This document shows, piece after piece, positions 1-7,644 of a DNA stretch of 34,695 bases. The stretch comes from Streptomyces lateritius. Its GTDB lineage: Bacteria; Actinomycetota; Actinomycetes; Streptomycetales; Streptomycetaceae. The DNA lies in assembly GCF_014649715.1 (NCBI RefSeq), contig NZ_BMTO01000007.1, positions 253,347 through 288,041 on the forward strand, read 5' to 3'. The translations under genes were made by a program, and so were the position numbers. Numbering within the stretch: the first letter of the stretch is position 1; every line of letters starts with the position of its first letter. The notes beneath the pieces are model-generated. The model had not been told where the DNA came from, ran no database searches, and saw only the letters and a list, made by a program, of their open reading frames with translations.

Positions 1-2
1 TC

Positions 3-518
3 AAGGCGACGCTCAGCGGCAAGGCGACCTTCAAGGCCGGCTCGGTCACCGTGACCTGCTCGGTCTCCGTGTCCACCGGCACGGTTCCGGCCGCCCCCGG
101 CAACCACAACCCGGCCGGCCCGGTGTCCTCGCCGATCTCCGCGCCGACGTACAGCTCCTGCACGTCGAGCATGGCCGGCGTGACGCCGACCGTCACCACC
201 AGCGGCGCGTGGCAGGTGTCCATGCAGAACGGGGCGCCGATCACGGCGACGATGACCGTCCCGGCGGGCGGCCTCGTGCTCAAGACGAGCGGTCTGGCCG
301 CCTGTACGGTCGTCGCCGCGCCCACCGCCGCGGCGAGCGTCCCCGGCGCCTGGGCCAACGGCGCCCCGCCCTCGCTGACCTTCACCAACGCCTCGGTCCC
401 GGTCAAGGTCACCGGCGGGTTCGGCTGCCCGACCAGTGCGACCAGTTCGACCTTCAACGCCGTCTACACGGTGGCGGACACCACGGACCCGGCCCAGCAG
501 ATCACCGTGGCCCCGTAA
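3..518 (+). CDS. Secreted or cell-surface protein, 3' end only
   Basis: The reading frame is open from the left window edge to a TAA at 516-518, so the N-terminus, including any signal peptide, lies outside the window. The visible 171 residues are rich in Thr, Ser, Ala, Val and Gly with alternating hydrophobic residues, as in beta-sandwich extracellular proteins. Five cysteines are spread through the segment, which fits disulfide bonding outside the cell. It ends in ITVAP. I do not recognise a named family; it looks like one of the hypothetical secreted proteins common in Streptomyces. A strong terminator follows 28 bases after the stop, so it ends its transcription unit. Confidence 0.7.
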   Translation, partial: KATLSGKATFKAGSVTVTCSVSVSTGTVPAAPGNHNPAGPVSSPISAPTYSSCTSSMAGVTPTVTTSGAWQVSMQNGAPITATMTVPAGGLVLKTSGLAACTVVAAPTAAASVPGAWANGAPPSLTFTNASVPVKVTGGFGCPTSATSSTFNAVYTVADTTDPAQQITVAP

Positions 519-546
519 GTCCGTACCCGTAAGTCCGTACGCCCAC

Positions 547-588
547 GATGCCGGGCGGGCCCGTCGCCGGACGGGCCCGCCCGGCATC
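547..588 (+). terminator. Strong hairpin terminator, 19-bp perfect stem
   Basis: Arms at 547-565 and 570-588 are perfect reverse complements with a 4-base loop (GCCG). There is no T-tract, which is normal for actinomycete terminators. It separates the secreted-protein gene from the hemerythrin operon. Confidence 0.85.
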
Positions 589-709
589 TGGCATCGGCAT
601 CCGCTTGATCAGCCCTCCGGCGGACAGACGGACATACGACCGGGGGTTCGGGGGAAGGGAAGCCTCTGGCACATACATACCCAAACATGACAGAAGGCGA
701 GGCGGACCC

Positions 710-1186
710 ATGGACGGAATCGTGCTGCTGCGTGAGGACCACGCGACGGTCGAGAAGCTGTTCAAGAAGTTCGAGAAGACCGACGACGACGCTCACGCGG
801 AGCGCCGGAGCATCGCCGATGAGGTGATCGAGGAACTGACGGCGCACGCCTGGATCGAGGAGCAGATCTTCTATCCGGCAGCGCGCGAAGGAGCGCCCGA
901 CACGAGCGATCACGTCCTGGAGAGCGTCGAGGAGCACCACGCGGTGGTGTGGATGCTCTCCGAGCTCAAGGACATGCCGCCCACCGACGAGCGCTTCAAG
1001 GCGAAGATGACCGTCCTCATGGAGAACGTCCGTCACCACGTCGAGGAGGAGGAGAAGGACTGGTTCCCCGAGGTCCGCAAGGCGCTCGGCCGCAAGCGGC
1101 TGGTCGAGCTGGGGGAACAGATGCAGAAGGCCAAGAGCGACGCTCCGCGCGATCCGCTCGCCGTTCCGAGCGCCACCGATGCCTGA
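710..1186 (+). CDS. Hemerythrin-domain protein (HHE cation-binding)
   Basis: This 158-residue all-helical protein matches the bacterial HHE/hemerythrin family, which binds a non-haem di-iron centre and reversibly binds O2, or handles iron or NO. Candidate iron ligands are H11, the H46-x3-E50 pair, H76 or H77, and H109 or H110 with E114, which reproduces the H...HxxxE...H...HxxxE pattern. The ATG at 710 is chosen because MDGIVLLREDH begins the domain and a purine-rich AGGCGAGG lies just upstream; the open frame extends further up but has no domain content there. Its stop overlaps the start of the next gene (shared ATGCCTGA at 1179-1186), so it is very probably translated with the molybdo-flavoenzyme genes that follow. 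The family call is firm; the partner role is inferred. Confidence 0.9.
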   Translation: MDGIVLLREDHATVEKLFKKFEKTDDDAHAERRSIADEVIEELTAHAWIEEQIFYPAAREGAPDTSDHVLESVEEHHAVVWMLSELKDMPPTDERFKAKMTVLMENVRHHVEEEEKDWFPEVRKALGRKRLVELGEQMQKAKSDAPRDPLAVPSATDA

Positions 1187-1742
1187 GCGGGGCGCCCCGG
1201 AGATCCCGGTCTCCCTCGTCTCCTTGCGGGTCAACGGGACGTGGTTGTCGCTCCGGCTCGACAACCGCACCACCCTGCTCGACGCACTCCGCGAACACCT
1301 CGATCTGGTCGGCGCCAAGAAGGGGTGCGACCACGGCCAGTGCGGCGCGTGCACCGTCCTCGTCGGCGGGCGGCGGGCCAACAGCTGCCTGCTGCTCGCC
1401 GTGGCCTGCGACGGTTCCGACGTCACGACGGTGGAGGGCCTCGCCGAGGGCGAACGGCTCCATCCGGTCCAGGAGGCGTTCGTCGCCCACGACGCACTCC
1501 AGTGCGGATACTGCACTCCCGGTCAGATCTGTTCCGCGGTCGGCATGTTGGCCGAGGCCGCCGAAGGACATCCCTCGTACGCGACCGCCCCCGACCGTCT
1601 CGCGGCCGACAGCTCTCCCGGCCAAGGCGCGCCCGAGCCCTTCGACGCCCTGGAGATCAGGGAGCGGATGAGCGGCAACCTCTGCCGGTGCGGCGCCTAT
1701 CCGAACATCGTCGACGCCATCGCGGAGGCGGCGAGGTCATGA
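1179..1742 (+). CDS. paoA: Aldehyde/xanthine oxidoreductase 2Fe-2S subunit (PaoA/YagT type)
   Basis: This 187-residue protein is the small electron-transfer subunit of a xanthine-oxidase-family enzyme. The plant-type ferredoxin domain (about 13-90) carries C50, C55, C58 and C70 in GCDHGQCGACTV...SC, ligating one 2Fe-2S cluster. The helical second domain carries C109 and C112 (QCGYCTPGQ) and C169 and C171 (GNLCRCGAYPN), ligating the second. It would pass electrons from the molybdenum subunit to the FAD subunit. No Tat signal is visible: the N-terminus lacks a twin-arginine motif, unlike E. coli PaoA, so the complex is probably cytoplasmic. The start overlaps the hemerythrin gene by 8 bases and the end overlaps the next gene by 4 (ATGA). 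A stretch at about 132-155 is a low-complexity insertion compared with the core fold. Confidence 0.92.
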   Translation: MPERGAPEIPVSLVSLRVNGTWLSLRLDNRTTLLDALREHLDLVGAKKGCDHGQCGACTVLVGGRRANSCLLLAVACDGSDVTTVEGLAEGERLHPVQEAFVAHDALQCGYCTPGQICSAVGMLAEAAEGHPSYATAPDRLAADSSPGQGAPEPFDALEIRERMSGNLCRCGAYPNIVDAIAEAARS

Positions 1743-2749
1743 GGCCCTTCTCGTACCTGCGCGCCGCGACGGCCGAGGAGGCACTCGACGCGTTCGCCGC
1801 CCGTCCGGGGGCTCAGTTCCTGGGCGGCGGGACCAATCTCGTCGACCTGATGAAGCTCGGGGTCACCGCCCCGGAGTTCCTCATCGACGTCAGCCGCCTC
1901 CCGCTGGACTCCGTCGAGACCACTCCCGAGGGCGGACTCCACATCGGGGCCACCGTGCGCAACAGCGATCTCGCCGCCCATCCGGTCGTACGCACGCGCT
2001 ACACGGCCCTGTCGCAGGCCCTGCTGTCCGGGGCCTCAGGACAGTTGCGCAACACCGCGACCACCGGCGGGAACCTGCTCCAGCGCACCCGGTGCCCCTA
2101 CTTTCAGGACACGTCGAAGCCCTGCAACAAACGCGAACCGGGCACGGGGTGCCCCGCCCGCGACGGCGTCCACCGCGATCTCGCGGTGCTCGGACACTCG
2201 GCGCACTGCGTCGCCACCCATCCCTCGGACATGGCGGTCGCGCTCGCCGCCCTCGACGCCACGGTCCAGGTGCGCGGGGCGGGCGGCGAGCGGACCGTCC
2301 CCGTCACGGACCTCCACCGGCTGCCCGGGGACCGGCCCGACGTGGACACCGTCCTGCGGCCGGGAGAACTGATCACCGGCGTGACCCTGCCGCCCCGCGC
2401 GGACGGCGGGCACAGCGGCTACCGCAAGGCCCGGGACCGTGCCTCGTACGCCTTCGCCCTCGCCTCCGTCGCCGCTACGGTGCGGGTCGAGGGCGGCCTC
2501 GTCCGGGATGCCTCGCTCGCCTTCGGAGGGCTCGCCCACCGGCCGTGGCGCGCCCGCGCGGCCGAGGAGGTGCTGCGCGGCGCACCCGCCACCGTGGAGA
2601 CGTACGCGCGTGCCGCCGACGCCGAACTGGCGGCCGCCGAGCCCCTGCGCGACAACGCCTTCAAGGTGACGCTCACCCGAAACCTCACCGTGAATGTCCT
2701 GAGCGACCTCGCTTCCCGCGCCGAAGAAGGAGCCCGGCCCCCGACATGA
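1739..2749 (+). CDS. paoB: Aldehyde/xanthine oxidoreductase FAD subunit with 4Fe-4S insertion (PaoB/YagS type)
   Basis: This 336-residue medium subunit has the CO-dehydrogenase flavoprotein fold. FAD-binding motifs are LGGGTNLVDLMK near residue 30 and TTGGNLLQRTRC near residue 110. Just after the second motif comes a cysteine-bearing insertion, RCPYF...KPCNKREPGTGC, which in E. coli PaoB holds a 4Fe-4S cluster; that marks this as the PaoABC branch and not a generic xanthine dehydrogenase. The ATG at 1739 overlaps the preceding TGA as ATGA, and the gene ends in another ATGA overlap at 2746-2749. The longer open frame upstream of 1739 runs through the 2Fe-2S gene and is not used. Physiological electron acceptor and substrate cannot be read from sequence. 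Confidence 0.92.
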   Translation: MRPFSYLRAATAEEALDAFAARPGAQFLGGGTNLVDLMKLGVTAPEFLIDVSRLPLDSVETTPEGGLHIGATVRNSDLAAHPVVRTRYTALSQALLSGASGQLRNTATTGGNLLQRTRCPYFQDTSKPCNKREPGTGCPARDGVHRDLAVLGHSAHCVATHPSDMAVALAALDATVQVRGAGGERTVPVTDLHRLPGDRPDVDTVLRPGELITGVTLPPRADGGHSGYRKARDRASYAFALASVAATVRVEGGLVRDASLAFGGLAHRPWRARAAEEVLRGAPATVETYARAADAELAAAEPLRDNAFKVTLTRNLTVNVLSDLASRAEEGARPPT

Positions 2750-4920
2750 CCGACGCACTCTCCCAGGACACCGCCCTGCCGTCGCCGGGCGCGCCCCTCG
2801 CTCTCGATTCCGCCTTTCCGCGGCGCGAGGCCCGTGAGAAGGTCACCGGCGCGGCCCGTTACGCGGCCGAACACACACCACCCGACTGCGCCTACGCGTG
2901 GCCGGTGCCGGCCACCGTCGCGCGCGGGCGAGTCACGGCCCTCCACACCGCCGACGTCCTGGCGCTGCCCGGCGTGCTCGCAGTCCTCACCCACACCGAC
3001 GCACCGCGCCTGGGCCCCTCCGACGACCCCACGCTCGCCCTGCTCCAGGACGACCGCGTGCCGCACCGCGGCTGGTACGTCGCCCTGGCCGTGGCGGACT
3101 CCCTCGAGTCGGCTCGCGCCGCCGCCGACGCTCTGCGCGTCGAGTACGACACCGATGAACACGACGTGCGCCTGACCGCCGACCACCCGCGGCTCTACAC
3201 ACCGGAAGAGGCCAACGGTGGCCACCCGGCCGTACGGGAGCGGGGCGACTTCGACGCGGCCTTCGCCGCCGCCGACGTCCGCGTCGACGCGACGTACACC
3301 ATGCCGGCGCTGCACAACCATCCGATGGAGCCGCACGCGTCCACGGCATGGTGGACCGACGACGGCCGTCTGACCGTGTACGACTCGAGCCAGGGCTCGG
3401 CGACCGTACGGGACACCCTCGCGGGCCTCTTCAACGTGCCCGAAGACGCGGTCACCGTCCTGTCCGAGCACGTCGGAGGGGGTTTCGGCGCCAAGGGCAC
3501 GCCCCGCGCCCAGGTGGTGCTCGCCGCGATGGCCGCCCGCCACACCGGCCGCCCGGTCAAACTGGCGCTCCCCCGCCACCAGCTCGCCGCCGTCGTCGGC
3601 CACCGCGCCCCCACCGTGCAGCGCGTACGGCTCGGGGCGTCCTCCGACGGGGTCATCACCGCGCTCGCCCACGAGGTGGTCACCCACACGTCCACGGTCA
3701 GGGAGTTCGTCGAACAGGCCGCCGTGCCGGCACGCACGATGTACACCTCGCCGAACAGCCGCACCACCCACCGGGTGGTGGCCCTGGACGTGCCGACCCC
3801 CTCCTGGATGCGCGCGCCGGGTGAGGCATCAGGCATGTACGCGCTGGAATCGGCGATGGACGAACTCGCCGCCGCCACCGGGATCGACCCCGTGGAACTG
3901 CGTCTGCGCAACGAACCGGCCGCCGAGCCCGACAGCGGCAGGCCCTTCAGCAGCCGGCACCTCGCCGACTGCCTCCGCGAGGGCGCGCGGCGCTTCGGTT
4001 GGGAAGGGCGCGAGGCCCGCAGCGGCGTCCGCCGCGCGGGCGACCTCCTCCTCGGCACAGGGGTCGCCTCGGCCACCTATCCCGTCCTCGTCAGCCCCTC
4101 GACCGCCACCGCGCACGCCGACCGGGACGGCTCCTACACCATCCTGGTCAACGCCACCGACATCGGCACCGGCGCGCGCACCGTGCTCGCGCAGATCGCC
4201 GCCGAGGTTCTGGGCACCCGCCCGGACACGGTACGGGTGGATATCGGACGGAGCACACTGCCCACCGCCCCGCTCGCCGGTGGCTCGTCGGGCACGGCGT
4301 CCTGGGGCTGGGCCGTGCACAAGGCCTGTACCGCCCTCGCGGGCAAGCTGCGCGCCCACTCCGGCGAGTTGCCTGCCGAGGGGTTGTCCGCGTCGGCGGA
4401 CACGGAGGAGGAGGCCGGGCGGGAGTCGCCGTACGCACGCCACGCGTTCGGCGCGCACTTCGCGGAGGTCCAAGTGGACACCGTGACCGGCGAGGTCCGC
4501 GTCCGCCGTCTCCTGGGCGTGTACGCCGCCGGCCGGATCCTCAATCCCCGCACCGCGCGCTCCCAGTTCATCGGCGGGATGACGATGGGGATCGGGATGG
4601 CTCTGACCGAGTCGAGCACGATGGACGCGGGCTTCGGGGACTTCGCGGAGCGCGACCTGGCCGCGTACCACGTCCCCTCGTGCGCGGACGCGCCCGCGAT
4701 CGAGGCGTACTGGGTGGAGGAGGACGATCCTCATCTCAACCCGATGGGGTCCAAGGGGATCGGCGAGATCGGGATCGTCGGCACCGCCGCGGCCGTGGCC
4801 AACGCCGTCCACCACGCGGTGGGTGTGCGGCTGCGAGATCTCCCGCTGACGCCGGACCGCCTGCTGCCGCACCTCGCCACCGCGCCTCACGCCTTCCCCT
4901 TGGCCGTGTCCGGAAAGTAG
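2746..4920 (+). CDS. paoC: Aldehyde/xanthine oxidoreductase molybdopterin subunit (PaoC/YagR type)
   Basis: This 724-residue catalytic subunit would bind molybdopterin-cytosine dinucleotide and hydroxylate an aldehyde or heterocycle. Family landmarks are the N-terminal REAREKVTGAARYA segment, the cofactor-binding loop EHVGGGFGAKG, the substrate-side stretch MRAPGEASGMYALE, the glycine-rich GGSSGTASWGWAV, and the C-terminal NPMGSKGIGEIG in which E674 is the expected catalytic base. In the usual xanthine-oxidase sequence the third region reads RGPG; here it is RAPGEASG, as in YagR-type enzymes. The length is normal for the family. The start overlaps paoB by 4 bases and completes a four-gene coupled operon with the hemerythrin. 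No maturation chaperone (PaoD/XdhC) follows, so this must be encoded elsewhere. The 205 bases after the TAG hold no gene I can support. Confidence 0.92.
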   Translation: MTDALSQDTALPSPGAPLALDSAFPRREAREKVTGAARYAAEHTPPDCAYAWPVPATVARGRVTALHTADVLALPGVLAVLTHTDAPRLGPSDDPTLALLQDDRVPHRGWYVALAVADSLESARAAADALRVEYDTDEHDVRLTADHPRLYTPEEANGGHPAVRERGDFDAAFAAADVRVDATYTMPALHNHPMEPHASTAWWTDDGRLTVYDSSQGSATVRDTLAGLFNVPEDAVTVLSEHVGGGFGAKGTPRAQVVLAAMAARHTGRPVKLALPRHQLAAVVGHRAPTVQRVRLGASSDGVITALAHEVVTHTSTVREFVEQAAVPARTMYTSPNSRTTHRVVALDVPTPSWMRAPGEASGMYALESAMDELAAATGIDPVELRLRNEPAAEPDSGRPFSSRHLADCLREGARRFGWEGREARSGVRRAGDLLLGTGVASATYPVLVSPSTATAHADRDGSYTILVNATDIGTGARTVLAQIAAEVLGTRPDTVRVDIGRSTLPTAPLAGGSSGTASWGWAVHKACTALAGKLRAHSGELPAEGLSASADTEEEAGRESPYARHAFGAHFAEVQVDTVTGEVRVRRLLGVYAAGRILNPRTARSQFIGGMTMGIGMALTESSTMDAGFGDFAERDLAAYHVPSCADAPAIEAYWVEEDDPHLNPMGSKGIGEIGIVGTAAAVANAVHHAVGVRLRDLPLTPDRLLPHLATAPHAFPLAVSGK

Positions 4921-5125
4921 CGCCGTCTGTCCGCAGGGCAGGGCCGGCGGCGTCCGGTGCGTGCGATCGCAAGGCGGAGGGTCGCCCTCGTACTTGACCG
5001 TACTCGGGTGATCCCGACAACGCGGCGAGCGCGTACCAGACGCCGCGGGCCAAGCGGGACTTCACGGACACGGCCCAGGGAAGTCCGTACGAGAACGTCC
5101 GCAGGAAAGGGGTGAGGCGCCGCCG

Positions 5126-5377
5126 TCACCGACGGTGGTCGCCGAGATCCGGGTCGTGTTCGGGTGTGCTCCAGGAGTCACGGCCGTGCCGGGCGTTCGC
5201 CTGGGTCGGGTCGCCGACCGGACGGCGTCGGCGTGCGGCACGGCGGCTCCCCCAGTAGAAGGCGCCGAGCAGCACGCCGACGATCACCACGCCGATGGCG
5301 ACGGCGAAGAGGAGGGCGTTGGAGCCGGCCGCCGCCAGCGTGACCGTGGAGTCGGCGGCAAGGGTGTGTGCGATCAT
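5126..5377 (-). CDS. Small single-pass membrane protein, DUF6479-like
   Basis: The 83-residue product has a short N-terminal region, one membrane helix at about 20-43 (ALLFAVAIGVVIVGVLLGAF) and a basic, disordered cytoplasmic tail starting RRAARRRR. This is the layout of the Streptomyces DUF6479 family, whose function is unknown. The ATG at 5377 has GAAAGG seven bases upstream. It lies downstream of the DUF6131 gene on the same strand, but a strong hairpin separates them, so it may have its own promoter. The DUF number is recalled from the family pattern, not searched. Confidence 0.7.
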   Translation of the reverse strand: MIAHTLAADSTVTLAAAGSNALLFAVAIGVVIVGVLLGAFYWGSRRAARRRRPVGDPTQANARHGRDSWSTPEHDPDLGDHRR

Positions 5378-5396
5378 GTTCGCCTTTCTCGGATCG

Positions 5397-5430
5397 GGCC
5401 CGCCCCGGCGCGCAGGCGCCGGGGCGGGTC
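5397..5430 (-). terminator. Hairpin terminator after the DUF6131 gene
   Basis: Arms 5399-5411 and 5416-5428 are perfect 13-bp complements with a 4-base loop. One G-T wobble and one more G-C pair extend the stem. It sits 23 bases past the stop of the DUF6131 gene and just upstream of the DUF6479-like start. Confidence 0.65.
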
Positions 5431-5452
5431 ACAGATGGGCGGGGCGGGGCGG

Positions 5453-5608
5453 TCACCAGTAGTGAGATCGGCCTCCCACCGCGTGCCCGGCGGCGCCGGC
5501 CACCCACAGCACCAGGCCGACGATCGCGAGGATCAGGCCTATGGTCCACAGAATGGAAATTCCTGTGACGAAACCGACGATCAACAGGATCACTCCGAGG
5601 ATAATCAC
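5453..5608 (-). CDS. DUF6131-like small hydrophobic membrane protein
   Basis: The 51-residue product is almost entirely two membrane helices (IILGVILLIVGFVTGI and LWTIGLILAIVGLVLWVAG), ending in the hydrophilic tail GHAVGGRSHYW. This matches the DUF6131 family of tiny two-helix proteins found widely in actinomycetes; its function is unknown. I choose the GTG at 5606-5608 and not the longer 71-residue frame because GGGAGG (5614-5619) lies five bases upstream and the family begins directly with the hydrophobic run. This GTG overlaps a TGA of an upstream 41-residue frame (GTGA, 5605-5608), which suggests coupled translation. Confidence 0.75.
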   Translation of the reverse strand: MIILGVILLIVGFVTGISILWTIGLILAIVGLVLWVAGAAGHAVGGRSHYW

Positions 5609-5730
5609 GACGACCTCCCAGCATCCCCGTGGAATGACTCCGCCGCGATTAGCGGAGCGATAAGGCACTGTGCGAATACCATCAACGACGCCATATCATT
5701 CGCGTTCCGCGGAAGATTGTTCTGAGACAT
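5605..5730 (-). CDS. Possible 41-residue ORF coupled to the DUF6131 gene
   Basis: This frame begins MSQNNLPRN at an ATG (5728-5730) with AGGAGG at 5740-5745, nine bases upstream, and stops in a TGA that overlaps the DUF6131 GTG start. It overlaps the 3' end of the acidic-protein gene by 35 bases in another frame. Against it, third-position GC is only about 60%, far below the neighbours, so it may be only a translated leader or a chance frame over a promoter. The middle is mildly hydrophobic (LMVFAQCLIAPLIAA). No family is recognised. Confidence 0.35.
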   Translation of the reverse strand: MSQNNLPRNANDMASLMVFAQCLIAPLIAAESFHGDAGRSS

Positions 5731-5872
5731 CGGAACGGTCCTCCTCGGCGCCCTCACCGTCGGTGACGACCGCCTCGTCGGCCTCCCGGCGGGCTGCCTC
5801 GTCACCGCTCTCCCCGACCGCTTCGGACGGGGTGGTCTCGGAACCGCGGTCTTCGCGCTTGTCCTCGGTCAT
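5696..5872 (-). CDS. Small acidic, disordered protein
   Basis: The 58-residue product starts MTEDKREDRGSETTPSEA and consists almost only of Glu, Asp, Ser, Ala and Arg; it has no hydrophobic core and is predicted disordered. The ATG at 5870-5872 is chosen because GAAGGAG lies six bases upstream; the longer frame upstream has no such site. It heads a minus-strand run with the 41-residue ORF and the DUF6131 gene. Similar tiny acidic proteins accompany stress genes in Streptomyces, but I do not recognise a named family. Confidence 0.6.
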   Translation of the reverse strand: MTEDKREDRGSETTPSEAVGESGDEAARREADEAVVTDGEGAEEDRSDVSEQSSAERE

Positions 5873-5927
5873 GTCGCGCTCCTTCGATGTCAGACGTCCG
5901 ATTCGATGCCTTGAGGCGGCCAATGGC

Positions 5928-6542
5928 TCAGGACGGCGGATAGGGGGCCGCCTTGAGTCGCCGGGCGAGGTGCGCCGTGTTGGCGGCGAGCGTGGCGGTG
6001 GTACGGGCGGTGGCCTCAGGGGTCTTGTCGAGGTCCTGGTAGTCGGTGCCCTGCATGGCCTCCCCGACCCAGTAGGTGACCGCGCCGGGGGCGAGGGTGA
6101 AGCCGACGTCGTTGAGGCCCTGGAAGAGGTCGGCGCTGCTCTTGTGCGCGCCGTCCTCGTTGCCGACCACGCAGACGGCCGCCACCTTTCCGTAGGTGAG
6201 CAGGCGGCCCTCCTCGTCCGTCTCGGACAGTTCGGCGTCCAGCCGCTCCAGCACGCGCTGGGCGATGCTCGACGGGTGCCCGAGCCAGATGGGGGTCGAG
6301 AGGACGAGGATGTCGCACCCCAGGATCGTGTCCCGGATCTCGGGCCAGTCGTCCCCTTCGCCCATGTCCGTCTTCACCCCGGGCAGGACGTTCCGGTCGG
6401 CGACGCGGATCGTCTTGCCGGTGACACCGTGCTCGCCGAGGGCGGCCATGGTCTGTTCCGCCAGCAGTTGTGAGCTGGAGGGTGCGGGCGAGGGGGACAG
6501 GGTGCAGACGAGTGCGACCGCGCGGAGGGGTGTGGTGTCCAT
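5928..6542 (-). CDS. Flavodoxin-fold NAD(P)H-dependent oxidoreductase
   Basis: The 204-residue product has the FMN-reductase/WrbA-like Rossmann-flavodoxin fold. The first strand (LRAVALVCTLSPSPAPSSSQ) leads into the phosphate-binding loop, and STPIWLGHPSS near residue 80 is the characteristic FMN-contact loop. It would reduce quinones or flavins with NAD(P)H in the cytoplasm. The start is uncertain: ATG 6540-6542 fits the domain boundary, but no clean ribosome site precedes it. Upstream in-frame ATGs would add about 10-20 residues. It is the next minus-strand gene after the gas vesicle operon but is separated from it by a very strong hairpin. Confidence 0.82.
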   Translation of the reverse strand: MDTTPLRAVALVCTLSPSPAPSSSQLLAEQTMAALGEHGVTGKTIRVADRNVLPGVKTDMGEGDDWPEIRDTILGCDILVLSTPIWLGHPSSIAQRVLERLDAELSETDEEGRLLTYGKVAAVCVVGNEDGAHKSSADLFQGLNDVGFTLAPGAVTYWVGEAMQGTDYQDLDKTPEATARTTATLAANTAHLARRLKAAPYPPS

Positions 6543-6691
6543 GGGTTCGCCGCTACCCCGCGACGCGTCCTCCATGTCACCGGACGCGGCATCTTGCGGC
6601 ATATGGCAGAGCGTGGCAGCCCCCAGGCCGTGTCCGTACAGTACCGCCTGGCCCGCGGGCAGACGGCGCTGCTTTCCGGACACGACCCAGC

Positions 6692-6761
6692 CCCGCACCA
6701 CCACATGGCTGCGTTCCGCCCCGACGTGTCGGGGCGGAACGCAGCCATGTGGCGGTGCGGG
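6692..6761 (-). terminator. Giant hairpin, 33 of 34 base pairs, end of the gas vesicle operon
   Basis: Arms 6701-6725 and 6728-6752 are perfect 25-bp complements around a 2-base centre. After one mismatch (6700/6753) eight more pairs follow (6692-6699 with 6754-6761). It lies 56 bases downstream of the last gene of the gas vesicle operon, so a bidirectional terminator is the simplest reading. Confidence 0.7.
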
Positions 6762-6817
6762 CGGATGTGAGCGGATGGGCGGATGCGGGTGGAGCTGTGG
6801 ACGCGTCCGCCCCGCGC

Positions 6818-7231
6818 TCAGATCCGGCCGCGCGCGAGCCGGGTCAGCGGCCCGACCGGCGGCTTGGCCGTGGTCCGGCCGAGGGCGAAGGCGGCGCCGG
6901 CCACTCCGGCGACGCCCGCCGCGGCACCGGCCGCGATCGCCTTCCTCTCCTTCACGACCGTCCACGCGGTCGTGGCCACGGTGGCCGCCTTCGCGGCATT
7001 GGCCGTGACGACCTGCTGTCCGCTCTGCAGACCGTTCGCCGCCGCGCGGCCGACCCGCTTGGTGGCCTCGCCGGCGGAGCGCACACTCACCGGGGCGGAC
7101 TTCTCCGCCTCCTGGAGCGAGGTCCCCGCCGCGTTCGCCGCCGCCGAGGCCTTCTCCCCGGTCCGCTTGGTGGCCGTCTTCCGGGCACGTGTGGTGCGGG
7201 AATTCTTGGTGTTGTCGCTCTCAGCAGTCAT
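6818..7231 (-). CDS. Lys/Ala-rich protein with one C-terminal membrane segment, last gene of the gvp operon
   Basis: The 137-residue product has a hydrophilic Lys/Arg/Ala/Thr-rich N-terminal region (1-60), a helical Ala-rich middle, and a glycine-zipper-like hydrophobic stretch at about 98-118 (AIAAGAAAGVAGVAGAAFAL), then a short basic tail. The layout recalls apolipoprotein-like or DUF883-like small helical membrane proteins. The ATG is preceded by AAGGAGG with six bases spacing. It follows gvpK by 45 bases on the same strand, before the giant hairpin, so it is probably cotranscribed with the gas vesicle genes. I do not recognise it as a named Gvp protein. Confidence 0.7.
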   Translation of the reverse strand: MTAESDNTKNSRTTRARKTATKRTGEKASAAANAAGTSLQEAEKSAPVSVRSAGEATKRVGRAAANGLQSGQQVVTANAAKAATVATTAWTVVKERKAIAAGAAAGVAGVAGAAFALGRTTAKPPVGPLTRLARGRI

Positions 7232-7276
7232 GTGATTCCTCCTTGCCGCTCAACCAGTCGTGAAACGCGGGGCGTT

Positions 7277-7630
7277 CTAACGAACCGAGTCGCGGGGAAG
7301 CAAAGACCCCAGCGGCCCCAGATCCAGATTCAGATCGTCCATCGAAAGGCCGTACCTCTCGCACAGCTCTTCCATTCGTTCGTGCAGAATCATCAATGTC
7401 ATTCCGATGCGTTCCTCCTGTTCCTCGCTGAGGTCTCCCTGGTCGACCCGGTGCACGGCGGTGCGTTCCATCAGCTGGCGCAGCAGCTCGACCACGGTCA
7501 GGACGAGTTTGATGAGATCGCGTTCCACCGTGTCGGGGTCGGTGGCGAGCCGTCGCGCCACGCCGCCGGCCGCCGCGAGCCGCTCGTCGAGGTCGTCGAC
7601 ATGGACGGGGGCCGGGGTGGTCTCCTTCAC
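7277..7630 (-). CDS. gvpK: Gas vesicle protein GvpK
   Basis: The 117-residue product matches the GvpK family, a minor protein required for vesicle assembly in haloarchaea and found in all Streptomyces gvp clusters. The core includes DPDTVERDLIKLVLTVVELL, the ERTAVHRVDQGDLSEEQEE segment and the helix TLMILHERMEELCERYGL. The GTG start at 7628-7630 has AAGGAGG spaced eight bases upstream, lying in the 14-base gap after gvpS. Its length is normal for the family. Confidence 0.92.
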   Translation of the reverse strand: MKETTPAPVHVDDLDERLAAAGGVARRLATDPDTVERDLIKLVLTVVELLRQLMERTAVHRVDQGDLSEEQEERIGMTLMILHERMEELCERYGLSMDDLNLDLGPLGSLLPRDSVR

Positions 7631-7644
7631 CGCGGTGGCCTCCT

